A DNA stretch of 64,000 nt from Rhea pennata (Eukaryota; Chordata; Aves; Rheiformes; Rheidae). The stretch lies in assembly GCF_028389875.1 (NCBI RefSeq), contig NC_084682.1:4970001-5034000 (forward strand). Reading direction: 5' to 3'. Shown here one piece after another: positions 48,101 through 61,812 of the stretch. Within the stretch, counting starts at the first letter, position 1, and each line of letters starts with the position of its first letter. The notes under the pieces are model-generated. The model saw only the letters and a list, made by a program, of their open reading frames with translations, was not told the origin of the DNA and searched no databases. The translations under genes were made by a program, and so were the position numbers.

Positions 48101-51100
48101 TCAAAAGGCTATCCAAGATATTAAATACAAATGCTAGCAAAGCTAACATACAAATGAAGTGTGAGTTACTCCACGTTTGACTACCCAATTTTATTTTGCT
48201 ACAAAGCTCCGAAATACATACTGGTGGAAACTCTTCTGCTTCCAAACTCTGCATTTCAGCTGCTGTGGTTTGGGGGGTATTTTTGGCAGCTGCAGAAAGC
48301 TACATGGCTCTCAACTAGGATTTAGTCAAATTACTTAATGTTACAACCACCTGTTTATGTTTCAAAATGTGATTCTTGTAATTACCTACTTAACAATATA
48401 TTGAACATGTTTTAAAATATAAACTGCACAATATATTCAAAATATAAACTGCACAATACATTTGACTCCAATTCAAGATGCAATTCAATAACAAAGATCT
48501 CTAAGAGTGTTCTACCAGCCCAATTTCACTGCATCCTCAGGCTTGTCTTTCTATCTAACACTGAAAAAGACAGCATTCTTCCAAAAGTGAGACAACAGTC
48601 AATATAAATACGTCTCTTAAGTGAGAGGAAAGCAGCCTGCATCTTTTGCTTGACAACTCAACTAAGAAGCTTAAAAAGTTCTAAGTAAAACCATATTCTC
48701 AGGCTAAAATGGATGCGTTTTAGTGGGAATTTGGATCTAGATCACCAACATGGATTTGAGAGAAAACATCCTCAAAAAACAAGGGTCAATGTTTTATATC
48801 AAGCCCCCAGAAAAGCATCAGACTAAGATTGGTGTAGCCTACCATATAGCAGCCAAGAATGAGGAAAATCTAATTGCATTGGTACAAAAGCTCAATTTAA
48901 GTAAATTCAAGAATGACATTTATTTATATAGGAATATGATAACTTTCCAGAGATAACATACATATTCATGACAAATCGAAATAATTACTATTTAACAGCT
49001 CCATACCTGTCACATGATAGTCAGTGGTTTACACTGGAGGTTCCAATAGCAAATAATGACCAAACACTTCTAGTCTTAAAGAAGTAAGCAAGTATACAGT
49101 TTGCTCACACACACACACAAAAAAGACATATTAAACTAAGAAGGGATTCTCAGATTCTGCTTTGAGAAATCTTATCTTCCAAATACAGCTAGCTCTGTTA
49201 AGTGTCTATCTAATCAGTCTACACCTTAGGAATAATTTAGTGCATCAAAAGCAATGTTTTCTGCTGTTTAACATGAGCATTCCTAAGCAGGAAGGCCACA
49301 ATACCGTAATTATAATGGCATGAAGAGACCCTTTGGAAGCCACCGTTTCTTCCTGAAGATGACCTCTTCATGAAAACATTTCTACAGAGAATTTCTGCAT
49401 TGTAAGTGCTTTCTATAATTCTATAAGTATATGAATGGCTGATACTTCTCTTAATTCTAAAATGTTTTTCATTTCTTAACTGTGGATATTATTAGCATGT
49501 TCGCTAGCTGGAAAGTTATTTATACTATACACATTATTATTGTGACAATGCGTGAAAACCATACAGCATCTACCAAGGGTAAATAAAGAAAACCACAAAT
49601 ACTGATGGTAGCTCCTCTGAAACATCAATCTATTTCCTAATTTTTAAAAAGCTATGCAAAAGAAATTTCCTAAAACTCAACAACTGTTGGTTCTGTTTAA
49701 AAGATGCACGTACTTATCAGAATCAACCCATGTAAAATGTATTTCAGTACTTGTCAAAATCCTAATTTCAGTACAGACCTTGGAGGGAGAAGCTGTCCTA
49801 GTTAAGAATCAGTGTTTAAAGGAAAGCTAAAAGCAAATAAAACATGCATCACTGACTTGTTTATTTCTGAAATGAGCAACTAGCTTCAGTAGCAATCACA
49901 GAGCTCAAGTTTGAAATGTTTTTTTCCCATCTCTCCCTCTCCTCGAATCAAGGGCACATTTCTAAGGTACAGCCAAGAACCCAGAACCGGAGCAATGTTG
50001 TAATCCTAGCTAGCCTTCTGCTTGGTGAGGTATTCTGGGAATCTCACAACCCTGCTCTGAGTTTGTGCTCTTTGATTTCTGCAGGCATTCATAAAGACCT
50101 AGGATAGTGCTTAACAGTTTTTTTACCTGTTAATGAATGGAAGTTCATGCAAGAACTTTCCTATTTTATAGAGATGAAAAGCAAGCAATGAGTTTTGACA
50201 TTCTTAAGGCTAAAGTCTGTTTGTCTGCATTGAATTTCACCCCCGTATTTCAGCTTTACAGCTCATTTAAGCCCATAATGGAGGCTATAAACCAAGTCCC
50301 CAAACTGGGTTTTCTGTGTGCATGTGTTTTTTTTTTAATCAAATACAATTCATTTTAGACATACTGAGTTATAAAGGTATCACAAAGTCACAAATGTCAG
50401 GAAATCTATTGATTAGAATATTTCTTTTTAAAAAAGCAACCAAGCTATTAGGAAAGTATCAAATAAACCTTGTGAGACTAATAAAATATTTTTATAGTGT
50501 CTTTGGGTTGTTTTTCTTTTTTATGAGTCCTAAATATTGCACACTGAGATGAAAAGCACTAGTTGATTTTATTCTAATGAAACTCAAACTATTTTTAAAG
50601 AGAAAACTTTTTTAAAATGCTGAAACATTTGGCTGATGTTCATGTGCTTTTATTAAGTTATTTATAAATAATAATGATGCCCAGGAGACCATCTTTCTTC
50701 ACTGCCTGCAAGCTTTGAACCTCCCCAAATTCTCATTAAGCTACTTTAACAACTTGCTCATATAGTTATATAATTGCAATCCCATAATAAGCAAAGTTTC
50801 TCTCCTCCTGAAGACATGAACCATCTCCCTCATTATGCAATGTTTACTATCAAAACGAAAAAAAACAGATAAATTATGTTCAGGCTAGTTTTGCGGGCAA
50901 GTATCACACGATATGCCCACGTCTGGTGTTCAGCCGGGGACTGTGACACAGGAAGCCTCCCCAGCCACTTTTAAAGTGTCCTGTGTCATTCTGCTACGAA
51001 TCTTGAAGAGACGCCGGCAGGCTTGGAAATAAAGCTCATTCAACTCCACATAGAAACCAGGCTAAAGAAAGGAATCACTGACTGGATAACTACAATCAAG

Positions 51101-54100
51101 AAAACTCTGTAAGAAGAGGAGGCAGGAGAAAGAACAGAATCTTATTTAGAAACAGAAATAGAATACAAATTGTATGCACCTTTAAATATGCTTCTGCAAT
51201 AATAAAGTCTTCTTTGTTCCAATCTGTCTCTTGAAAACCCTCTCATTTGCGTTGCCTGTCTTCAGAGAGAGCACACTACCCTATCAAAAGAAATCAGTTA
51301 CAGATATTCCAAGCTACGCTTATGCAAGGCATTAAATAAGCTAAGGTGACCGCTGTCATCATTCACGTTGGCTAACTGCAACACTAGGCTGCACTCTTAA
51401 CGCAATAGTTCCCCAGCTTTCCTTATTCAAGGGAGCAAAGAAAATAAGTTAATGGTGTTTAATTGCAATTGGGAAAACTGACAACATTGCTAGACATCTT
51501 GCAGTAAATGGTCAGCAGAGAAATATTTAACCAAGAAATTCCTCAATCTCTTCCAGTTCAACAAAGTACTGAAGTCTTCTATTACTATTGCACAGCATGT
51601 CTACAACCAAATTACACCATACTCAGGGTTTCTTTGCAATCACTCCAACTAAGGACATGCCTAATGCAGACTGCCCTTTTATAACAGATCTGTTGTTTTC
51701 TTCATAACTGCTATAAAGCAAATTATTCAATATCACGCTTTCCTTCAGTTAAAATCTGTATTAAGACAACATGGTAACAAGAACAACATACTCTGCTTTG
51801 AGAAGAGCAAAAAAAGAGTTTAATTTGGAGATAACTTTTGCAATAAAACCACCCTTATTTGGGTCTATCTAACGTAGAGCTCAGCAGTTTGAGGCTGCAG
51901 AGCAGGCAGCCAGCAGGGCACCCAGGGAAGAGGCTCATCACACTCCTCCTCCCCTGCTGCTTCCCTAATCACCTTGAGCAGAAAACAAAGTAATTGGTGA
52001 AACTGCTGTTTTTTCTATTGCCTCTCTTTCCAAGCAAAATGAAAGAGAGGCAGAGGCATATTATCTGTCAGCTGAAGAAGTTACTGTGCAGGTGTCTGAG
52101 TCTCCCCAGCAATCAGGGGTGAGGGACGGGACGGGACGGGAGACAACAGTAACTGTCAGGTTTTAATCCGGCATTGAAGGTCTACCGAAGCCCAAAGGGT
52201 GGCAAAGGAGACCGACCAGCAAGAGCATGCTAAATGGAAATCGCATGGTGGAGGGAGGAGCAGAGAACTGTGATAACAAAGAAAAATGAATTAAATGGAA
52301 TTAAATGAAAGTAGAAAATGGTAGCTTTTTCCCCAAAGGACAACACACCTATAATCAAGAATCTTATAAGGCGCCTCAGCATTTCATTAAGCTGACTTCT
52401 CCATTACTGAAGTTAACATTTGCTAGCAACATCAATATTTAGAGGAAAAATGGTCAGCAAGTCACTCCCTCTATTAAGATTTGGACTGAATTACGAATGG
52501 AAACTGTTGAAAACAGTTTCCAGTGATCATTCTCTACTGAACGTGGCCATTTCTGCCCAAACAACAGGAAATTTGAAATAGTTCTGTGGAAGAATGAAAT
52601 GCAATAATAACAGTAATAATGACATTAAGCACTTCAGAGTGCTTTAAATATATGAAATGTTGCACAAACATTAATTTTTCCTACACTTCTCCACGAATCA
52701 GTTGTGTCTAATTTACCACCACTACGCAACTGCTGCAGATTCCTGCTTTTCGTTCGCTCGCCTCTCTGATTCCTCTTTCCTCTTCTGCATGCAGAACGCA
52801 TCCCGCTTCAATTTGTTCTCTCTCCTTCTGTAAAGTTTCCCATCCACCTCCTCAGGCATCTCTACCCTCTCTGTTCCCAAAGCTACAGGTTACAAGAAAC
52901 ACAGGGGAGCATCATCTCTTCAGGGATTCTGAACTTCGGGGGCAGGCGTAGGACCGAAGGAACACAGCTCGTGAGACCTGCGGCGGCACGGGCCCCTGCT
53001 GCACCACGAGCCACTCCTCTTAGAAAGGACGGGATCTTATTTTTGTGAACTGGAGCTGAGTAGTATCGTGATAGTCACATAGCGGCCCCAAAATGACAGA
53101 ACAAATGTGCTACAGCAAACACAGATGACCACAAACTGCTTCATTTAGGTTTTCAAGGAATTCAGCCTGGGTAATAAAAGCATGTAGTTTCTACATAAGT
53201 CTGGGGAGTCTTAGGCATCAATTTTCACATATTCATCAGTATCACCTGAAATGATTACCTCACTAACGTGAGGGAAATATTTTTAGTCGCAATAAATTTG
53301 CAATAGTGTGTGTGCATATGTATCAAACACATTAGTTCCTCTATCACTGACTTAAAATACAATTCATCAATAACAGCAGAACTTCTCAAAGTAAACAATA
53401 AGCTGACAGGATTCTTTCCTCTTAGGCAGCACTTTTCAGGGCAGTTTTTAAACTGCTAAGCTAGATCTATTCATTAAAATTTTTATTTTCTTTAGATGGA
53501 AAAGAGCATTACAAGAAAAAGGATGACTTATTTACTTTCCTGGCAAAAAGCACACAAACAGAAAAGATGAGACATTTACTGAATTGCAAAGACCCAAGGA
53601 AGCAAACATTCAAAAATCAGCTGAAAATATTTCTGCAGTAGATTTGACGATAATTCTTTTAGCAACCGACATGTCAAAAATCTAAAGTACTAGGTAAAAA
53701 CATTAACAGGGCATCATTATCCCATTTAATTTACCATTTTTCCAGCCTCATTTTAACTGGCAGGTGCTAAAACTTTTACATAGAAGACCTAGATGTTACT
53801 GTTTTTCTCTCCAAAGGTACACAAAACTAGGCTTATTTGTACAGAAATTAAGTGGCAAAATGACTTAGAAACTTTATGTCTCTTACCTAGAGTCAATAGT
53901 ATTTCTAGACAAACCTGCCTTCCTAATCATCAGCTGATTTACGAAACGAATAGAGCTGGCAGCAAAGGTTTGGCTGAAGAGCGAGGAGCTCGACACGCAG
54001 CCTCCGGGAAGCCTCCCCGCGCGAGGGTGCGGCGGCGCGGAGCCCCCAGCCCGCGGGCCGCGCTGGCAGCTGCCGGCAGCCCCGCGATCGCAGCGCAGTC

Positions 54101-57100
54101 GCCAGCGGGAAAGCGCACACCACGCTCGGGCCAGCGAGGCTGGCGCAGCAGCCAGCCCCACCCAGGGAACGCAGATCCGCACGGATGTGCCATCCCCGCT
54201 GCTCGACGGCCAGCACAAGGGCTCTGCACGCTTCAACTGCTCTGACTCCCTTGGCGCTTAATATACGTTGGGCCCTTCTTACCCGCCGTGCTCTTGTACT
54301 CCAAGATTTTTTATTTCCCCTCCTTTTGACAATTACATACGTATGTAATTAAGCAAAGTTAAGCAAAAATTGTTCTCTTTCATTTTTCACCGTGTTTTCA
54401 GGAGAGGTGGCATTCAAAATATGACAGGTTTAGGCCAAAAGCAGAGATCCAGCTTCTCTCCAAAGTCCCTCCCAGAGCACAGCTCTCTGGCTCTCCTCTC
54501 CTCACCTTCACGAGAGATACCGCCGCGGACAATACCGCCTCCATACCGCCGCGGACCGCCAGCGTGCTTTTTAAAGAGCATCCACGGAGAATGCGCCGAG
54601 AGTAAGCGTCAAGTTTCCTTTTGTCCTGTCTCACACGGTAGTGCAGAAAAAGAAAGGCTGACAGACAACCCTGGTTCGCCGCACCGGGTAAGAGCCCAGG
54701 CATCAGTAATTGTACGTGCTTACAGAGAAACCCTTGCTAATCCGCAAGGTTTAGTTCACAGCACTTCAGACAGACGCTGTCATGATCCTGTTTCTGCACC
54801 ATTTTAACAGTCTTTTCCACATTACAGATTCGTAAGATTCCATGCTCGATGTCCATTAGCAAATTAGGAAAGAAATATGTAAAAGGCTAAAGCACTTAAT
54901 ATACAAATTAAGCAGAGTCATAAAGTGAATGCTTTGATACTCTATACTAATACGTAATTACTGTGGCTTTATTTCATTGCTTGGCAGGATGTAAGGTACT
55001 TGCAAAGTTTATGTTTCCGCCTCAATTTCTCAAGCTCTTTTCATAGGTTTCACAACTTCACAAAAAACGTATCTGAATTCTTACTGCGGCACCTTTGTGA
55101 CCACTTTATACACATCACCTCGTTCTACCAAGTAAGCCAGCATCATGACTTACTGCACTGCAAATATGCAGCATCTCAAAAGGCTTGCCAGTTTATTCTA
55201 GGAGCACGTTTGATAAAAATTTGCCAGCTCTGGTGATTTCTTGGGACCTTCTGCTAGCTTTTACATTTTTTGGCAGTAATAGCTCATTAACTGCTTTTCC
55301 CGAGGACAAATACGTTGAAACCTTTTAATAGTTTCCCTGGCCAGTATCTGTTTCCGAGCTTGTGGGTCCTCAATTCAAAGGTTTTGAACATCTTGTTAGC
55401 TTCTGATTTCTTGCCAAGGTTTTCTTCTGTTTCTACACCAGATTCCTTCATATACTTTAAAGTTATCGCCACCTTGCAGCACTATTCCATGTTTAATTCT
55501 GGCCCTGTTTCTTAAAAATTCCCAACTCACATTAGTTGCTTGTTTTGTTTTTCTTAATGTTGCAATTTTAAAAATCTTGATATTTTCAAGTGATCACCTA
55601 GAAGATGATTTGCCTTTTTCTGAGACTGTATTTTTATTCTATAAACATACTGAAGAGCTTAGTATGTTTAAAGAGATCAAAGTAATCAATACCTGAAAGA
55701 GCGCTAGACTAAATTTCTGAAAACATCTGCCAGGCGATGTTTATAAAATGTTTGAAAGTTTCCTCTCTTCATTGTTTTAACTTTTCAAAACAGCGCGTTT
55801 AGAGGGACTAAGTCAGTTTCTTAGAAGTGTATTTTACAATAACTTCAGAAATAATCCACTTATCTTTCCTTAAGAAAGTGCCAAATATATAAAAATATTT
55901 ATTGCTCATCACAAAAAAGAAATCATAAAATTTAGAAAGAAAAAGGTTTACCCAGAAAAAAAGATATTCATTCTTCCATTCTTCAACATAGAGTATTTCA
56001 ATTAACATTCTCCTCCCAAACATTAAGCCTATTTTATCCTGGAAACTTTACACTTCCTGATTATCTAGGCATAATATAAATACAACCTAACAAATGTCAT
56101 AATTCTAGCTCCAGACCAATTAATTTCTAAGTTATAAAAATAGTAAGAAACTTTAGTTTTAATTTTCCATAAAAGCTTTTTGTACAGTTCTGGCTAGAAG
56201 TTTTAAGTTATCATCGTTAAGAAAGCGTATCTGTTAAGGCCACCTTTCTTTTTTTTTTTTTTTTTTAATGAAAGCCTGCCCTCTTGTGTAAGATTGGAGT
56301 TTAACATGACTAAGGTTTAGAAGAATACAGAAGCAAAGATTGATGCTACTGTAAATCCTGGCCGTATAGAAGGCCTAAAAGACATGCACCTTTCCAGTAA
56401 TGTTCCACTGGCATTCCTTTTCCTCTTCAAGTGCTTTTTACTTACTGCTAACAGGGGATAACCACCAACTTGTACAGAAAAGTAGTCACTGTATACATGT
56501 AATAAATAGGCCACGCATGCAAATTAGAATTCACCCAAAAGAGCAAACTGACAGACTTGTTCCAAAGTCCTCTAATACAAAATTACACCAACAAATTCCC
56601 ACGAATGTAAAGCCATATTTGCCCTTCAAAGCAAAACATCAGAAGTAAAATAACTGATGAGAGGGTAACACACAAATGAGCTACTCATACTCTAAAGCCC
56701 TCTGCAGTAAGAATTGAAAAAGAAAAAAAAAAAAAAGAAAAAAGCATTTTCTATTTTTCTTATATATTAGCTAATAAGTTAGGAGTCAAACTCAAAGTAT
56801 TTAAACACATAGTTAATTTAGGATTTAGTCTTTTCCCACACCCTCAGTAGAGACAAGAGGAAAAAAAAGAAAGAAAGAAATATTCTGAGCCTAACACTGA
56901 TAAATAAAAGAGGGGAAACAGTACAATGGCTAAGTCATGGGGACTTTCCATTTTGGTTTTTAACCCTTATCCTAGTTGTTATACTGCAAAGGTATATACT
57001 TTAAGATCAAAAGAGGCCAAGCATGAAGTCTAAGTCAGAAGTGACTTGAAAAAGCCCGCTGAAGACAACATAAAAACATCCCTTAGTGTTGACAAGCTCC

Positions 57101-60100
57101 TAAAGTAGAAATCGCTGAAAACTAGCACACCCACTACATGCATTTCACAGCATGAGCCACAAGCGTTTTTCCAGCTGCACAAGTACCAGTGCTCTTGCAG
57201 AATACAAAGTGTAAACCGTTCATTATGGATATTGTCTACCAAGGGACAAAGCTTTCATACTTTCATCCATACTTCAAATTAAGAATGTTTCACCTGAGAG
57301 GTGAAGCAAAAAAAAAAAAAAAAAAAAAGAGTTAGGCACCCTCAACATAAGTAAATGTGCATGTTAAACAGAAATAAATAAGGCTTACTTTCGAAGGTGT
57401 TCATGTTCCTTAAGGAATAGCTCTGTTCTTCTGTTATTCACACCAGACCCACTTTTATATGATCTAAAATGTAAGAAAATTTGAAAAACTTTTTTCCAAA
57501 AGTTTTTTTGGCAGACGGTATTTACAGATCTACATATATATCATGCTTTATTACCCCAAGTGACTAAACAGAGAAGTTTCAGTCATGTTAAGATACTTTA
57601 AAACTGATTTGACATAACTTAATAGTTTTAAAGACGAGTTCCTCATCACAGTAAAATGAAACAAAACAGAATCTTATTATCACTCATTATAGCTTTACTA
57701 AGATTCATGAATTCAAGTAACTTTTCTTGTTTTGTTAAGAGACAGATGAATCAGCTATGTCAATTATTCTCCTCCTACAGGAGGACTGCATCTTCTCCTT
57801 CATAGAGAAGGAGCTGCTGTAACACACAGTACAATTTACAATAAACAATATGACTTACTCGATATCTTTTCGTACTGATCCCAACAGATTCTCCCTTTCT
57901 CTTATTGCCAGAAAGTTTGCTTTGGTTTTGTGGAATTCATGAGTATAATCCTGTAATAAAACAATGACTACAAAATTAGTTCAATTTAAAAAAACAATAA
58001 TACTTGAGTAAGATCTGACCATCTTTTAAAATATTAGCTGTCCTTTGATTAAAAAGTACAAAGACAGCTTAAGTTAACATTGAAACTGCTGGGAAGGCAA
58101 TAGAGTATTTGCTAACATATACTTTGTAAGAGCAGTGAGATTTACTTTTGTTAGCTACAGTTAAGCTCATAGTGGAAGATTCACAGAAATTCCTTCTCCC
58201 TTTTTCATGTATCTTCAACTTTCTGAGGAAGAATCATTTTGTGTTGGAATTTCCCATAAATGGATTGAACCTGAAGTACTGGTAAAACTTACTCATTTGA
58301 CGTGGTGAAGGCATCTTTGCATTTATTTCGTTAAGCTATACTGGATGAAAAAAAATTCTCAAGAGTAAAAGACAATTAGTTTTTAATGATTTTCAAGTTG
58401 TAATTTTACGTTAACAACTTTTCAGGCAGCTAATGTTTCTTGAAAGACAACCTAACTGGCAACGGGTGTTTTTCATATGAATGCTATAGCTTTTACAAAA
58501 TGTTACACCTTTTATTCTGTGCACTGAACAGACACTAGAGGGAAAAAAAAACAAAAAACACATACTTCATATATCTAGCCTAATAAAACCTTCATTTTTA
58601 ATATTACTTCTGTGAAAATGTAATTAATCTGAAACATAGCTTATTTCCTTCGAGTCCCTTTATTTTATGTGGTTTTACAACCACATTTTCCTATTTTAAA
58701 TGTTATGCACTTCTAATATTGCTGTGACAGACCACACACAAACAATAATATTAATTCATTATAGCACTTTTCCCCTTTTGCTGTATTAAAGGCATTGACA
58801 TGATGGCATGTTAGTGTTCTTTCTTAGCTAGACTTTGCCCTTTAAATGATGGCTTCCTACAACTCAAATGGTATGAAATTTTAAACGATTTGATGAGATA
58901 ACATAAAAAATGCTATTTTTTCAACCCAGAGTTAGTTTTGGGGGGTCTGGGGAGCAAAAAAGTGAGTTGGGACTGGAAGCATTTACATCTTTTAGCAAAA
59001 CATTCAAATACAAGACTTTGTAAAGGATGAGATTACACAAAATGCTTTTGCCTGTAGAGAGATGAAAGCACACCAGTACCAGATAGGCTTCCGCTCAAAT
59101 TGTTAGTTATTTTTGGTCTAGTTTAACTTTTCTACTCAGATGAAAGAGAGACATTAAATATTACCATATAAGACATACAATTCAGTGAAAGACTCTTTAG
59201 AAAGGAACCTGAACCCAGAATCAAGTTTGTGCAGAATAATCCACACAACATGTTTTAGAAGCAAGTTGTATTCATTTGCACAGACCGCAAAACATTCCAA
59301 ATACTCTCACATAAGAACTGGGCAGCAACCCAAGCAGAAACCTGCACAGGCCCTGAGAACAGCCCAGATCTATCTTCATTGGAAACTTCCAAATGACATT
59401 CACTTCCATAGTCAAGACTTTGAATTGTTTTTTTTCATGTAGCCTCCTTAGTGCAGCTTTTTCCTTTATCAGAGATCTCCAGTGGCAATTAATTTTAGGT
59501 AACTAAATATTAAGGACAGTAGAACACAATTAAACCAAAAAAAATAAGGGCAAAAAAAATGCTTTACAGAAGATGGTATTTTCTTATAGATCTATGAATA
59601 AATGGTCATACTCATAGACTACTTAGAAACAAACTTCTCCAAGATAAGTATTTAATTTTAGTTTTTGAATGTTTTTGAATCCTGCACTCACAATACATAT
59701 AAAAAAAGATTTTTCAGTTAATTAGTCTTCTCTTGTTGCACTTTAATCACAAACAATACCGCATGCATTTTTCAGTAACACTGCGTCCCTGAGATATCTC
59801 CTGGACAATCAGTGTGCGTGCATATGTACATATATTTTTTTGTATATGCATGTATATATGTACACATATAAGTGACTGTGTATGTGTGTATATATGTGAG
59901 TGTAATCATGTACACAGTATGCTCATACATACACAAAATGAACAAATATGTTATAACATCAACAATATCAATAATTATTCCAACAAAGCAACAGAAGCAA
60001 GAAGCATGTATTTGTTACCTGTAATATATCTCTGTGACGCTGTAACGTATGCATCAGTGCAGCATTCAGGGATGGAACTCCTGCACTATTTGTATATTCT

Positions 60101-61778
60101 GCCATTTTGTCATTTATTCCAGTAAGCTGGAGGAGAAGAACAAGAAATAAGTTATTCCTGTAAATTATTATAAGCTGTAGTAAAGCTGTAAACTAGCTCG
60201 TAAAGTTATAAGACAGCTAAGTTGAAGGAGCTAGCTATAATGAGAGATACACTCCTCCAGAAATACTTACCACCCACACTAGTAGTATACAGTCATTTTT
60301 GTCACAGGACAGGATACTGTGTACCAGTATCTACTAGGGGTTGAAGTCAAAATACAGTCAACTTGCTTTACCTTTCCCAGAAGCTGTTCAATCTCCACAG
60401 CCATGGTCTCAAACATTCTGTCCTGGCTCGATCCATTTAAGAGAGGAGTTGTGTCAGAACTAAGGGAAAAGAACAGTTACTGTAAAGTACATATTTTCAT
60501 GAATGTAGGAAATACAGAAACACTAGTGGTAGGTGTTAGTAGACTTCATCATCTAAGTTTTCTAAGGGAAAAAATGTAAGTTCATATAATAACATTTCTC
60601 TCTTATACCGTGTTGTTAGTTCAGATAATAGCTAAAAGTATATATCACTTGGGGAAAATATAACCTCTCTTTGGAAGATATGCCTGACGTTAAACATTTG
60701 TCTAGCACCAGCACACAGCAGTACTTGTCTAGCACCTATGTCCCTCTCCCCCCAGGTTTTGAGCTTGACCTTTAGGGTTAAGGAAGGAACACTGCAGTAT
60801 TAGTATGTTACAACAGTTACATAAATACCCATTATAAACACAGTGCTAGGACTTCCCACTCACATTTTACGCAGATAATGTTCCACAGAGCAATACAAAC
60901 TGTAAAATTTATCACAATTTCTATTTCATACAGTTCACCTTCTCCATGCTTTTAAAGAAAAATTAAGAACATGAGAAATCACATCTACTCAACAGAAGCA
61001 TACCACATAGTATGCCAACCTGCAGAAATATGACAGCTAACATCTTTCAAAGATGTTGGCTACTCTCTGCTTTAGTAGTCTATCATAATTACAGGAAGAA
61101 AAAGAAGGAAGAAGTTTTACACAGGAAAGTGAAAGTAAGTAAAACAATTAGATTATACAACAAGTAACGCACAGAAAAGAAACATGAGACAGAGACTTGG
61201 ACATTAATACAGGAGCAGTATGACCATCTTGAGGTACTCTCTCAGGCTTACAGAACAAGAAATTCAGGGAAAGACTCAAGAAATGATTCAATCCTCTAGT
61301 GGGAGGAGGATTTACATCCAATCCACTGAGGTATCTGCTCCTTGAAAACAAGAAATGCTCCGATGATTCAAAGAACAGGATCAAGTTCACTAATCAAATT
61401 GGTATTTACTCAAAAAGACAATGAAGAACACGAGGCTAAAGTGTATGCAGGTTTGCATCTATCAAGATATACCTCACAGGATTAAGGATAGGAAGTAAAA
61501 ATAAATTTTAACCAAAAAATCAACACATACATGCACACAGCAGTCATACTCACAACCGACGTGCAATACCAGAACTCATAATCAATACTCCAAGAACGTT
61601 ACTTTTTTAAAAGGTTGAACACAAGGGAAGAGAAGTTGATTACGAGTGCTGTAGAACTGCAGGAAGACCTCAACCCTGGCCCGTAAACTGAAAAGACTTG
61701 AAAAGTTTTATTGTACTAACTCTCCAGTCAAACATTAATCTGCCTACAGCAAATATACATATATATACTTCACGTGCA

Positions 61779-61812
<34 letters not shown>

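Larger units (their letters stand above)
41894..57388 (-). other. GOSR1 intron 6
   Basis: A 15.5-kb AT-rich GT-AG intron (donor GTAAGC, acceptor TTTTCAG). It contains a 34-A tract, a 12-C run near 43,195, an inverted repeat near 50,944, a GGGAC tandem near 52,125, and an isolated CpG-rich block at about 53,975-54,240 with a nearby 26-bp-period tandem repeat. The longest open frame is plus 42,993-43,595 (200 codons), with no recognisable domain. Otherwise I see no nested gene. Confidence 0.8.
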
